Source: Methylophaga sp. (lineage in GTDB: Bacteria; Pseudomonadota; Gammaproteobacteria; Nitrosococcales; Methylophagaceae). From it: a stretch of 64,000 nt of DNA. The stretch spans positions 62,001-126,000 of the forward strand of contig JAFIFW010000005.1 of assembly GCA_020831825.1 (NCBI GenBank), given 5' to 3'. Positions 35,140-45,028 of the stretch are shown in pieces. Each line of letters opens with the position of its first letter. Position 1 is the first letter of the stretch. The position numbers were made by a program, and so were the translations under genes. Under the pieces are notes generated by a model that saw nothing but the letters and a program-made list of their open reading frames with translations, searched no databases and was not told the origin of the DNA.

Positions 35140-37203
35140 ATGTTCAAATTTAAGTATATCGCGCTGTCAGTAGCGACCGCGATCCTTATTCCCACAGCTC
35201 ATGCCGACCACTTCGAATTGTCGACCATTGCCGTCACGGGCAGCAATCTTGAGGCCAACCCTTATCCACTGCCAGAGTTCCCCGTGGCGACCCCTGATTC
35301 CGCCGATCTGGCCAAACGCCTGCCGGGCACACATATCAACCGCAACGGGCCGCTGACGCCAATTGTGCAATATCGCGGCCTGTTCAGTGATCGCGTCAAT
35401 GTCATGCTGGATGGTGTTCGTGTCAGCCAGGCTGGCCCCAACAGCATGGATGCATCTCTCAGCTATCTGCCAGCCAGTCGTGTCGGTGAGATTGAACTAT
35501 ATCGAGGTATCGCACCCGTCAGCAGTGGCATAGAAACCATCGGTGGTACCTTAGTTGCCAATTCACGCCAACCAGAGTTTGGTAGCGGCCGTGAAGTCGA
35601 GTTTCATGGTCATGCCCATGCCGGATATGCCAGTAATCCACGCAGCCATCAAACTGCTGTGACCGCCAGCATCAGCAATGAAAATAATCGCGCTTACATC
35701 GCTGCCAGCCGAGATAAAGGACGAGATGCTCGCTTTGATGGTGGGCGGATTTTACCCAGCCAACATAATCGTGACACATTGAGCGTTGGTTACGGCTTCA
35801 AGTTTGGCCAAGCCAGCGAAGCAGGCTTTGACGTCCAACATGTCAACACAACCAATACCGGCACTGCCGCACTGCCCATGGATATTCAGTATGTACGAGG
35901 CGAAAACTATCGCGCCAACCTGAAAACTGAATTGAGCAATGGAGACCAGCTCAGTTTCCGACTGCATTATCAGGATGTGGATCACCTGATGGATAACTTC
36001 AGCTTGCGCCAGGCACCTGACCTCGCGGCACGCTGGCGGGAAACCTTCACCGATGTGCTGGCCAGAGGCATGCAGATCCGCTATCAGATGCAAAACTGGC
36101 AGTTGGGTTTCGATATGGATCAAAGTCGCTACAACACCACCATCTTCAACCCTAACAACGCGATGTTTTTTGTTCAAAACTTCAATAATGCGAGCCGGGA
36201 TCGTTACAGTGTATTTGCCGAGTGGGGCGGTGAGCTGAACGAGGTCTGGTCACTGCAAAGTGGTGTTCGCTACAGCCATGTGGTGACCAATGCCGATGCT
36301 GTTGATAGTAATGGCCCGATGGGGGCGGTAGTGGCACTGCGTGATCGCTTTAACGAAGCAAGTCGCCGAAAATCGAATGACTTGTTTGATATTGCAGCAG
36401 TATTCACCCGTGAACTGCGATCAGACCTGGATCTGGAACTAGGTATTGCTCGCAAGCAGCGTGCACCCAGCTATCAGGAACGCTATTTATGGGCACCATT
36501 TGAATCCACCGCCGGGCTTGCTGATGGCAATACCTACCTTGGCAATGTCAATCTGAAGCCAGAAACCGCCTATCAGTTCGAACTGGGACTGAACTGGCAC
36601 CCTCGTCAGATACAGATTTCACCAAGGCTGTTCTATCACCATATCAACAACTTTATTCAAGGCACCCCGACAACTGATGCCACCGCCATCATGGCCAATA
36701 ACATGATGAGTATGTCTGGACGTGATCCGCTGCAATTCAGCAATGTCGATGCCAAACTCTACGGACTGGATACCAACTGGTTTGCAGCCTTAACCGACCA
36801 CTGGCAACTGGAAGGCACGGTCAGTTATGTGCGCGGTAAACGTCGTGACACAGGTGATAATCTGTATCGCATTGCACCGCTGACCGCCCGCACCATGCTC
36901 AGTTATGTTGAGCCAAGCTGGCAATTAGGTCTGGAGGTTGAAACCATCGCAGCGCAACGCAAAGTGTCGAGCACCAATCTGGAACAAAAAACCAGCGGTT
37001 ATGCTTTGTTCAATCTGTCAGGACGCTACCAGCCAATCAAGGATCTGACCGTGACAGCAGGCATCAACAATCTGTTTGATCGGCGCTATCAAGATCATCT
37101 CGGTGGTTACAATCGGGTGATGGGCAACCCTGATATTGGCGTGCTGGATCGTTTACCGGGGATAGGACGAAACGCTTATGTAAACCTCGGTTACCAATGG
37201 TAA
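35140..37203 (+). CDS. TonB-dependent outer-membrane receptor, possibly copper
   Basis: A 687-residue receptor with a signal peptide ending AHA (residue 22). The plug domain (QYRGLFSDRVNVMLDGVRVSQAGP) is followed by a 22-strand barrel ending in a terminal aromatic (GYQW). A methionine-rich loop with MANNMMSMS (about residues 518-530) and the plug sequence resemble OprC/NosA-type copper receptors. Copper is inference only. The AGAGGAG ribosome site is strong. No Fur or other operator was identified. Confidence 0.82.
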   Translation: MFKFKYIALSVATAILIPTAHADHFELSTIAVTGSNLEANPYPLPEFPVATPDSADLAKRLPGTHINRNGPLTPIVQYRGLFSDRVNVMLDGVRVSQAGPNSMDASLSYLPASRVGEIELYRGIAPVSSGIETIGGTLVANSRQPEFGSGREVEFHGHAHAGYASNPRSHQTAVTASISNENNRAYIAASRDKGRDARFDGGRILPSQHNRDTLSVGYGFKFGQASEAGFDVQHVNTTNTGTAALPMDIQYVRGENYRANLKTELSNGDQLSFRLHYQDVDHLMDNFSLRQAPDLAARWRETFTDVLARGMQIRYQMQNWQLGFDMDQSRYNTTIFNPNNAMFFVQNFNNASRDRYSVFAEWGGELNEVWSLQSGVRYSHVVTNADAVDSNGPMGAVVALRDRFNEASRRKSNDLFDIAAVFTRELRSDLDLELGIARKQRAPSYQERYLWAPFESTAGLADGNTYLGNVNLKPETAYQFELGLNWHPRQIQISPRLFYHHINNFIQGTPTTDATAIMANNMMSMSGRDPLQFSNVDAKLYGLDTNWFAALTDHWQLEGTVSYVRGKRRDTGDNLYRIAPLTARTMLSYVEPSWQLGLEVETIAAQRKVSSTNLEQKTSGYALFNLSGRYQPIKDLTVTAGINNLFDRRYQDHLGGYNRVMGNPDIGVLDRLPGIGRNAYVNLGYQW

Positions 37204-37213
37204 TCAAACAACG

Positions 37214-37777
37214 TTAATCGAATCTGGCGGGCGCTGGCAGTGTGAATATCACCTGTCGGCGTTCAGCCGTTTCTGTGGTGTAAAGCAACGTAATCTGCCT
37301 GGCATCTTGCATCTGTTGCCACAAAGCCTCGGCATTAGGCTGACCAGAAATACGAAAATCAAACCATTCTGGCCGTCGATTGGCCGTAATTGTTGGAAAA
37401 TCTGCGACCGGGCGGGCGGTGTTGATTAGCATGTCACCGATCGATGGTTGATTATTGACGGCGTTTAACTGCCAGTCACTGCCAGCATCCGCGGCTTGAT
37501 AGTCATAAAAAACCTGCTGTGGTGGCCGAGCGGCACCCGCACAAGAGCGCAGACCTTCGATAATACTTAATGGATAATCATTATCCACCTGCAGCAAAAT
37601 CAGCTCATGATTGGCAAAACTATCCAGATTACGGTCACTGAGGCGAACGGTCAGCCAGTATTCGCCGCTGCTAAGCCTTTGCACTTGTAACAGCTCACCA
37701 CCTTCCGCTTGCGAGCTGAATGATTGTGCCTGAGCAGGCACCGCAGTGAACAACAGCAACACCATCAGTAACGGCAT
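37214..37777 (-). CDS. Exported protein of unknown function
   Basis: A 187-residue protein with a cleavable signal peptide (MPLLMVLLLFTAVPAQAQ). The mature part is rich in beta-prone segments and has one cysteine (RSCAG). No family is recognised. GAGG precedes the ATG and the ppx stop lies 25 bp upstream, so it is probably the second gene of a ppx operon. It converges on the TonB receptor, with only 10 bp between their stops. Confidence 0.65.
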   Translation of the reverse strand: MPLLMVLLLFTAVPAQAQSFSSQAEGGELLQVQRLSSGEYWLTVRLSDRNLDSFANHELILLQVDNDYPLSIIEGLRSCAGAARPPQQVFYDYQAADAGSDWQLNAVNNQPSIGDMLINTARPVADFPTITANRRPEWFDFRISGQPNAEALWQQMQDARQITLLYTTETAERRQVIFTLPAPARFD

Positions 37778-37802
37778 AGTTTAAACCTCACAGCATCAAA
37801 GG

Positions 37803-39311
37803 CTATTGATCGGTAATTTTCAGTTTGATGCCAATTGCTTTCAGATAACTGCGCTCTTGCCGCAAATCCGCCTCAGTCAAAGGGTGTTCCGCCAACCAGC
37901 CCTCGGGCAAGCTCAACTTCAAACCTTTTGCCCTAACCTGTAGACCGACAAAGGTATCAGCTTGTTCACTACGGCCACGGTTAAAAACCATTGCCAGTCG
38001 CAAAATAATCGCCAGTCGCGTTGAAGTCGTTTGTAACTCGTCCGGCAGCTCACTGAAATAGATGCTTGGAAATTTACGTCGCTGAGCACGAATAACAGCA
38101 GCCAAGGATTGTTGTTCTTCACGAGAAAAGCCGGGCATGTCCGAGTGAGCGACCAAATAAGCGGCATGTTTGTGAAACTGATCATGAGAAATCGCCAAAC
38201 CAATTTCATGCAAACGCGCTGCCCATTGCAACCGTTGCTTGAACTCTTCACCAACGATTTGCCAGTCAATAGCAATTTGTTGATAAAGCTGACCCGCCAT
38301 AACACTGACCCGTTCAGCGTGCAGCTCATCTACCCCATAGCGTTTTGCCAATGCACTGACGGTGCGCTCACGCTCATCATCATGTTGAATACGACCCAGC
38401 AGATCGTAAAGCAGGCCTTCTCGCAAAGCGCCGTCAGAAACGACCATTCGATCGATACGCAAACGTTCAAAAGCCGCCTTGAGCACACATACGCCGCCAG
38501 GCAATACCTGGGTACGCTCTTCACTGAGGCCATCCAACTTGAGCTTATCTGTGTGGCCGGCGTTTTTCATCGCCATCAGAATCATGTCGAGCGCATGCAT
38601 GGTGATCACACCGTCATCACACCAGCCGTTGGCTTTGGCAATATTGGCAACACATCGAATGGTGCCTGAAGCTCCTACTGCCTCCTGCCAGCCCAAGTCC
38701 AGATAGGGTCGCTGAATTGAGCGCAGTAAAATGGCTGCACTGAGTAATGCTCTTTGGCAGGCTGCATCAGTCAGCTGATCATCGGGGAAGAATTTTTGAG
38801 TAAAGCTGACACAACCCATTTCCAGGCTTTCACGGCGCAGACCTTTTAAACCCTCACCGATAATAAATTCGGTGCTGCCACCGCCGATATCCATGACCAG
38901 CCGCCGTGAACTGTCAAAAGCCAGTGATTTGGCAACGCCAAGATAGATCAGGCGCGCCTCTTCTTCACCTGTGACAATTTCGATCGGATGACCAAGCGCC
39001 AATCGTGCCCTACGCAAAAAATCACGACTATTTCCAGCCACACGTAGTGTGTTGGTGCCCACCACCCGCACCTTGCCGTAAGGCAAATCCCGAACCCGCT
39101 GACCAAAACGTTCAAGGCAGGCAATCGCCCGATCCTGTGCTTCTATGGACAGTCGGTTTTCCTTATCAAGTCCGGCGCGCAACTGCACCATCTCTCTGAG
39201 TCTGTCGAGAATCTGAAACTGATCATCGCGCAGACGCGCAATAATCATATGAAAGCTGTTTGAGCCCAGATCGACGGCCGCCAAGATCTCTTCGTTTGAA
39301 ACTGATTCCAT
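37803..39311 (-). CDS. ppx: Exopolyphosphatase (Ppx/GppA family)
   Basis: Releases phosphate from polyphosphate ends, or hydrolyses pppGpp in the GppA branch. The 502-residue protein has the ASKHA fold with AAVDLGSNSFHMIIA and the phosphate loop VMDIGGGSTEFI. The C-terminal HD-like helical domain contains AARLHEIGLAISHDQFHKHAAYLV. Length and domain set fit Ppx. The AGGTGGGAT ribosome site is good. It lies 5 kb from the phosphate uptake block. Confidence 0.93.
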   Translation of the reverse strand: MESVSNEEILAAVDLGSNSFHMIIARLRDDQFQILDRLREMVQLRAGLDKENRLSIEAQDRAIACLERFGQRVRDLPYGKVRVVGTNTLRVAGNSRDFLRRARLALGHPIEIVTGEEEARLIYLGVAKSLAFDSSRRLVMDIGGGSTEFIIGEGLKGLRRESLEMGCVSFTQKFFPDDQLTDAACQRALLSAAILLRSIQRPYLDLGWQEAVGASGTIRCVANIAKANGWCDDGVITMHALDMILMAMKNAGHTDKLKLDGLSEERTQVLPGGVCVLKAAFERLRIDRMVVSDGALREGLLYDLLGRIQHDDERERTVSALAKRYGVDELHAERVSVMAGQLYQQIAIDWQIVGEEFKQRLQWAARLHEIGLAISHDQFHKHAAYLVAHSDMPGFSREEQQSLAAVIRAQRRKFPSIYFSELPDELQTTSTRLAIILRLAMVFNRGRSEQADTFVGLQVRAKGLKLSLPEGWLAEHPLTEADLRQERSYLKAIGIKLKITDQ

Positions 39312-39794
39312 ATCCCACCTATTTCCCGATCGATCAGATTGTGCCCTAACACCAATCAGCTTGCCACATCAACTCAACACTCTGACTAAAACTGATTGCA
39401 AAGCGATGACTGACTGCACTGTGAATGAGATCTGTCAGAAAAGCCTTTAATTGAAATAAGCCAGCTATCGCGTATGAGCTTTTAAATTCGCAGATGGATC
39501 GAATAGTGCCTCTGTAGCGTCAGTTGTTCAAAATCATAACCTCGTATAACGGTCACAAACTGCCACCATGCTCATCAACACCTCTTTGATGAATCATCCC
39601 GCGTTCATAGATACCCTGAAAATTTTTGAAAAACTGCCGAGAACCAGACGCTGAATCTCGAAAAATTACATGACGAGTGGCATGCCTGTAAATATTCAGC
39701 CACCTGACTGGTAAAGTGCTGTTTCAATTCATATTGCCGTCATAAACCATGGTTACACTTTAGGCTGTCTAATCATCAAGCGCAGCATATCGAA
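39312..39794. promoter_or_regulatory. Intergenic region before glgP
   Basis: This 483-bp region lies between the divergent ppx and glgP genes and must contain promoters for both. No long frame, RNA gene or clear operator was recognised. TTGCCG near 39733 with downstream AT-rich sequence may be part of a glgP promoter, but this is weak. Confidence 0.35.
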
Positions 39795-42299
39795 ATGGAT
39801 CGTGAGTTTGTCAAAAGTCAGCCCAGCGAAACCATCCGCAACGTAAAGCCACGCGGAATGAACACCGAAAGTCTGATCAACAGCTTTCGTGATTACTACG
39901 TCCATTTACTTGGCAGAGACGAGGAAAGCCGAAGCATTCACTACGCCTACGAGGCATTAGGGCTTGTGATTCGTGACCGGCTAATGGAACGTTGGAATGC
40001 GACACATCGGACCTATAAAAAGGCCGGCAGTCGCAGGATGTTCTACCTTTCGATGGAATATCTTATCGGTCGCTCCCTGAATAATGCATTGCTGAACCTG
40101 GACATCACCGATAATGTGCGTGAAGCATTGGGTTCACTCGGTATTGATCTCGAAGAGCTTCTCGAAGTCGAGCAGGATGCTGGTCTTGGTAATGGTGGCC
40201 TTGGAAGACTTGCCGCATGTTTCATGGACAGTTGTGCCACACTTCAATTACCGGTCATCGGCTATGGTCTGCGATACGAGTACGGCATGTTCACGCAGAA
40301 GATTGTCAATGGTGAACAAAAGGAGCTACCCGACCACTGGCTCAGAATGCGAAACGTATGGGAATGCCGGCGCATGGAATATGCACGCCGAGTCCATTTT
40401 GGTGGTCATACTCAAGTGCAAACCGAAGCAAGTGGTCGACGGCGAGCACTCTGGACTGGGACTGAAGATGTACTTGCAGTTCCCTACGATATGCCTGTTC
40501 CAGGGTTTCGGAACAATACCGTCAATACCTTAAGGCTCTGGAAGGCGATTGCCACTGAAGAGTTTCACCTCAATGAATTTAACAGTGGCGATTACATCGA
40601 TGCAGTGCACAGCAAAATCTTTGCTGACAACATCACGATGGTGCTCTACCCAAACGACAGTAGCCTGAATGGTCGCGAGTTACGGCTTCGGCAACAGTAT
40701 TTCCTCGCCTCGGCCAGCCTGCAGGATGTGCTTGCCCACTGGGTAGGTTTGCACGGTAGGGATTTCAATGACTTTGCCCAGAAAAACTGTTTTCAGATCA
40801 ATGACACACATCCCAGTATCGCCATCGCCGAACTGATGCGTTTGTTGGTCGATGAATACGATCAGCCTTGGGACGATGCCTGGCTGATAACCTCTAGCAG
40901 CATGGCTTATACCAATCACACACTACTTCCAGAAGCGCTTGAGTGCTGGCCATTGCCAATGATGCAGCGACTGCTGCCACGACTTGTAGAGATAATCTTC
41001 GCTATCAACGCCGAGTTTTTAAGTGATGTTGCTGAAAAATGGCCCGGCAATGTTGATATGCTGCGGCGTCTGTCCTTGATTGATGAGGCCGGTGAGAAAC
41101 AGGTACGCATGTCACATCTTGCAATCATTGGAAGCTACTCCGTAAACGGGGTTTCCAAATTGCACAGCCAATTGCTGCGCGAGAAAACGTTTACCGATTT
41201 TTTTGCTTTGCAGCCGGCAAAATTCAACAACAAGACCAATGGTGTAACACCGCGCCGCTGGCTGCTCAGTTGTAATCCGGATCTGAGCAACCTGATTACG
41301 GAAACCATCGGGCCGAAGTGGATCACAGATCTATCTCTGCTTACCGATTTACTTGCTTACGCTGATGATGCCGGCTTTCAACATCAATGGCAGACCGTGA
41401 AGCGCTCGAACAAACAACGACTTGCTGATTTCAAGCGTGACCATTTACGCGGTCAGATTAATGTTGACGCAATCTTTGATGTTCAGGTCAAGCGCATTCA
41501 TGAATACAAACGACAAGTACTGAAGCTGTTGCATGTCATCCACTTGTATATTCAGCTCAAACAAGGCCTGGATACAACGCATGTGCCTCGTTGCGTATTA
41601 ATCGGAGGCAAGGCCGCCCCAGGCTATTTCGCAGCCAAGAGAATCATCAAGTTGATCCATAACATAGCCACTGTTATCAATAACGACTCATCGCTGGGTG
41701 GTCAGTTGTCCTTACTTTTTCTTCCTGACTATTGTGTGTCAGCGCTGGAAAAAATCTGCCCGGGTGCCGATCTTTCGGAACAGATCTCCACCGCCGGCAA
41801 AGAAGCATCAGGCACCAGCAATATGAAGCTGATGATGAATGGTGCGATAACGATTGGCACATACGATGGCGCCAATAATGAAATCCTTGAAGCGGTTGGT
41901 TCGGAAAACTGCTTCCTGTTCGGCCTGTCTGCTGAGCAACTGGCGTCCATGCGAGAACAATATGATCCTCAATCACTGATAAACAACGACAGTCGTTTAC
42001 GAGAGGTCATTGAACTACTTGAAAGTGGTCACTTCAACCAGTTTGAGTATGGCATCTTCGATGAACTAATCGCCATGCTGAAAAATCCCCATGACCCTTG
42101 GATGGTTCTGGCTGACTTTGCTGATTATCTTGAAACCCAGTACCAGGTTGAAGCCGCTTTCAGTGATAACAGTCGCTGGATTCGCATGAGCATTGCCAAT
42201 GTTGCACATTGTGGTCAGTTTTCATCCGATCGGACCATCAATGAATACAATCGCGACATCTGGAAACTCCGTCAACTACCGGTAAAGCTCAATGAATGA
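39795..42299 (+). CDS. glgP: Glycogen/maltodextrin phosphorylase
   Basis: Cleaves alpha-1,4-glucans to glucose-1-phosphate with PLP. The 834 residues match the family. Signatures are EQDAGLGNGGLGRLAACFMDS, FQINDTHPSIAIAELMRL, VQVKRIHEYKRQ, and the PLP-lysine region EASGTSNMKLMMNGAITIGTYDGANNEI. The motif before YTNHTLLPEALE is TSSSMA where most have TRKTF/CA. Its last bases overlap the pyruvate-kinase-like start by 8 bp, so glycogen breakdown and the next gene are coupled in translation. No other glycogen genes are present. Confidence 0.95.
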   Translation: MDREFVKSQPSETIRNVKPRGMNTESLINSFRDYYVHLLGRDEESRSIHYAYEALGLVIRDRLMERWNATHRTYKKAGSRRMFYLSMEYLIGRSLNNALLNLDITDNVREALGSLGIDLEELLEVEQDAGLGNGGLGRLAACFMDSCATLQLPVIGYGLRYEYGMFTQKIVNGEQKELPDHWLRMRNVWECRRMEYARRVHFGGHTQVQTEASGRRRALWTGTEDVLAVPYDMPVPGFRNNTVNTLRLWKAIATEEFHLNEFNSGDYIDAVHSKIFADNITMVLYPNDSSLNGRELRLRQQYFLASASLQDVLAHWVGLHGRDFNDFAQKNCFQINDTHPSIAIAELMRLLVDEYDQPWDDAWLITSSSMAYTNHTLLPEALECWPLPMMQRLLPRLVEIIFAINAEFLSDVAEKWPGNVDMLRRLSLIDEAGEKQVRMSHLAIIGSYSVNGVSKLHSQLLREKTFTDFFALQPAKFNNKTNGVTPRRWLLSCNPDLSNLITETIGPKWITDLSLLTDLLAYADDAGFQHQWQTVKRSNKQRLADFKRDHLRGQINVDAIFDVQVKRIHEYKRQVLKLLHVIHLYIQLKQGLDTTHVPRCVLIGGKAAPGYFAAKRIIKLIHNIATVINNDSSLGGQLSLLFLPDYCVSALEKICPGADLSEQISTAGKEASGTSNMKLMMNGAITIGTYDGANNEILEAVGSENCFLFGLSAEQLASMREQYDPQSLINNDSRLREVIELLESGHFNQFEYGIFDELIAMLKNPHDPWMVLADFADYLETQYQVEAAFSDNSRWIRMSIANVAHCGQFSSDRTINEYNRDIWKLRQLPVKLNE

Positions 42300-44211
42300 A
42301 ATCAACCTGGTGACTGACAAAATGACTGTTATCCAGAGTAAGCATGTAAAAGCTGATCACTTATCCACTGACATGTGCCTGAATGAACTGCTTGAAACTC
42401 TTCTATTGCTCTACGATGAGATTACGCTTGACGCACAACAGCGCTTGATACCTTTTCGCAGATATTACTCAGATGGAAGGTTCAGCCAAAGCGCTCATAA
42501 TGTTGCACATTACCTCGCATTTCGACAGCACGATCTGCGCAGCTTGCAATCACAGCTCGCTAGCGTTGGTCTCTCATCACTGGGGCGAGCTGAAGCCGAT
42601 GTAATGTCCAATCTAGAGGCCGTCATTGAATTGCTATGCAGATCAATTCCAACGGAGCAACCATTCTGTATTACTGCCAAAGCTGGACACTCTGGCCATG
42701 AGGTCCTTGCAACCAATAGCCAAAACCTGTTTGGCAATCCGCATACTGTGCACAACAGCCACATTATGGTAACAATGGATGCATCGGTTGCCTGTTCAGC
42801 TCAGCATATAAGAGCCATGCTGAGCCATGGTATGACCTGTGCCAGAATCAATTGTGCTCATGACGAACCAGCCATCTGGGAGAAAATCGTCAATACTATC
42901 CGTGAAGTTGAGATCGAGACTCAGAAACGCTGCAAAATAATGTTTGACCTGGCTGGACACAAAATTCGAACTGGCAAAATTCAGGAAGGGCCTGAGGTTT
43001 TGCGACTGAAAACTCGAAAAGATGAGCTTGGGAAGGTTGCTCAGCCGGCCAGACTTATCCTTTGCCATGAAGCCTACATTAGCGAAGAAGTGGTATCTGT
43101 TTCAGATCAGCCACTGCCAAAACTCATAGCGCCAGATGATCTATTAGCAATGCTCAAACCAGGACAGGTTCTGCATTTAACTGACATTCGTCATAAACGA
43201 CGTCAATTATTCGTTGAAAAAATGATAGCGTCAGGTCAATGGTTACTCAAATCCGAAAAGAGTATCTATCTGGGCTCAAACATGACGGTGAGCCTTGAAT
43301 CTGATGGCAACACGAGCAACGCAACTTTTCGCCTTGGAAAAGTTGCACCCATTGCACAAGCTATCCAAGTCTTCAAAGGCGACTTAATTCTGTTATCAGA
43401 CCAGGCTTCTTTCAGCAAACCGGCAAGCTATGATGAAAATGGTCACCTGGATCAACCCGCTATATTGACTTGTACGCTTGCTGGAATCGCTGAGCGTCTG
43501 GAAGTTGGCCAGGCAGTATGGATCGATGATGGCAAGATCGGCACCATGGTAGAGAAGGTTGGTAGCGATGGTGCCTGGTTGCGTGTTACGCATGCTAAAA
43601 ACAAAGGTGACTTAATAAAGCCCGACAAGGGCATTAATTTTCCTGATACCCATCTGGATTTGCCTGCTTTGAGTTGCAAGGATCTTTCTGATCTGAGTTT
43701 CATCAGCCATTACGCTGATCTGATTGGTTTCTCATTTGTTGAGTCCGCTGCTGATATCGAAGAGCTTATTGGGCACTTGCATCAAAACGCAGCTGGTCAT
43801 TTGCCAATTATTGCCAAAATAGAAACCAATCGTGCCGTCAAAAACCTCCCGGACATAATTCTTGGAACAATAGGAAAGCATAAATTGGGGATAATGATAG
43901 CAAGAGGTGATTTGAGCGTTGAACTCGGCAGCGCCCGTCTAACAGAAATCCAGGAAGAGATCATGTGGCTGTGCGAAGCCGCTCACACCCCTGTTATCTG
44001 GGCAACACAAGTCCTCGAAACCATCGCTAAAAAAGGCGGCCGATCCAGAGCAGAGTTTACCGATGCCGGAATGGCTGCAAGAGCAGAATGTGTGATGCTT
44101 AACAAGGGACCATACATCCTGGATGCACTGGACGCACTTGTTCAAGTGGTGATGCTGATGAATGAACATCAGCATAAAAAATTCTCCCGCCTGAGAGCAC
44201 TTCATTGGTGA
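42292..44211 (+). CDS. Divergent pyruvate kinase-like protein with N-terminal extension
   Basis: A 639-residue homologue. About 155 residues of unrecognised helical extension precede the barrel. Catalytic equivalents are kept: Arg185 in RINCAH, Lys509 and Glu511 in AKIE, Asp540 in ARGD, and WATQVLET. Two potassium-ligand positions differ: Ala189 where Ser is usual, and DLAGHKIRTG where DTKGPEIRTG is usual. The region between barrel and B domain is long, and the C-terminal allosteric domain is missing. It may make pyruvate from PEP or act on another substrate; coupling to glgP suggests a role in using glycogen. Confidence 0.8.
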   Translation: MNEINLVTDKMTVIQSKHVKADHLSTDMCLNELLETLLLLYDEITLDAQQRLIPFRRYYSDGRFSQSAHNVAHYLAFRQHDLRSLQSQLASVGLSSLGRAEADVMSNLEAVIELLCRSIPTEQPFCITAKAGHSGHEVLATNSQNLFGNPHTVHNSHIMVTMDASVACSAQHIRAMLSHGMTCARINCAHDEPAIWEKIVNTIREVEIETQKRCKIMFDLAGHKIRTGKIQEGPEVLRLKTRKDELGKVAQPARLILCHEAYISEEVVSVSDQPLPKLIAPDDLLAMLKPGQVLHLTDIRHKRRQLFVEKMIASGQWLLKSEKSIYLGSNMTVSLESDGNTSNATFRLGKVAPIAQAIQVFKGDLILLSDQASFSKPASYDENGHLDQPAILTCTLAGIAERLEVGQAVWIDDGKIGTMVEKVGSDGAWLRVTHAKNKGDLIKPDKGINFPDTHLDLPALSCKDLSDLSFISHYADLIGFSFVESAADIEELIGHLHQNAAGHLPIIAKIETNRAVKNLPDIILGTIGKHKLGIMIARGDLSVELGSARLTEIQEEIMWLCEAAHTPVIWATQVLETIAKKGGRSRAEFTDAGMAARAECVMLNKGPYILDALDALVQVVMLMNEHQHKKFSRLRALHW

Positions 44212-44233
44212 AACAGTCACTACATAAAAATGG

Positions 44234-44268
44234 AAGCTCACACTTCTTAGCTATTGAAGTATGAGCTT
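44234..44268. terminator. Stem-loop between convergent genes
   Basis: Arms 44234-44246 and 44256-44268 pair over 13 positions with one mismatch. On the minus strand CCATTTTT follows, fitting a terminator for the pst-phoU transcript. On the plus side there is no T-run. Confidence 0.55.
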
Positions 44269-44286
44269 ACGGGACAACAAGTTGCA

Positions 44287-45006
44287 TTATTCTTTTCGCG
44301 CTTTGACAACTTCTTCCATCTTCTCTGCGCTCAGATGCCTGACGTCCTTACCTTCGACAAGATAAATAACATGCTCACAGACGTTATGTACGTGATCACC
44401 GATACGTTCAAGTGACCGAGCAGACCAAATCATGTCTATGACACGTGTAATTGAACGCGGATCTTCCATCATGTATGTGACCAGCTGTCTAACAATGCTC
44501 TCATACTCGGCATCGACATCACGATCTTCTTTTGCCACCAGCAATGCAGTCTCTACATCGAATCTGGCAAAGGCATCAAGCGCATTGCTCAGATTGCTCC
44601 GGACTTGCGTTCCAAGTGCGCTGAGCTCACGGTAATTCTTTTTGGGTCTGTCTTTCTCAGAGAGATTTAACGCCATTCTGGCAATGCGCACTGACTCATC
44701 ACCAATACGTTCGAGATCAGTAATGGTTTTCAAAATACCTGTCACCAACCGCAAATCACTCGCTGTTGGCTGGCGTTTGGCGATGATTTGAATGCACTCC
44801 TCATCTATCTGGATTTCTAACTTATTGACGTCTTCATCACTGGCAATCACGGCACGTGCCAGATCAGCGTCACCGTTCATCAGTGCTTCCATCGCATTTT
44901 GAACTTGCTGTTCTACCATACCGCCCATCGCCAGCACCTGGCTGCGAATATCCTGAAGTTCTTTCTCGAACTGTTGTGAAATATGTTGTGATTGATTGGT
45001 AACCAT
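44287..45006 (-). CDS. phoU: Phosphate signalling protein PhoU
   Basis: PhoU restrains PhoR signalling and Pst uptake when phosphate is plentiful. The 239-residue protein shows two three-helix PhoU repeats with conserved metal-binding acidic motifs, e.g. ASDEDVNKLEIQIDEECI and TDLERIGDESVRIA; SLERIGDHVHNVCEHVIYL is in the second repeat. AGGAG precedes the ATG. It is the last gene of pstSCAB-phoU. Confidence 0.97.
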   Translation of the reverse strand: MVTNQSQHISQQFEKELQDIRSQVLAMGGMVEQQVQNAMEALMNGDADLARAVIASDEDVNKLEIQIDEECIQIIAKRQPTASDLRLVTGILKTITDLERIGDESVRIARMALNLSEKDRPKKNYRELSALGTQVRSNLSNALDAFARFDVETALLVAKEDRDVDAEYESIVRQLVTYMMEDPRSITRVIDMIWSARSLERIGDHVHNVCEHVIYLVEGKDVRHLSAEKMEEVVKARKE

Positions 45007-45028
45007 CTGTCATCTCCTGAGGCTGGAC

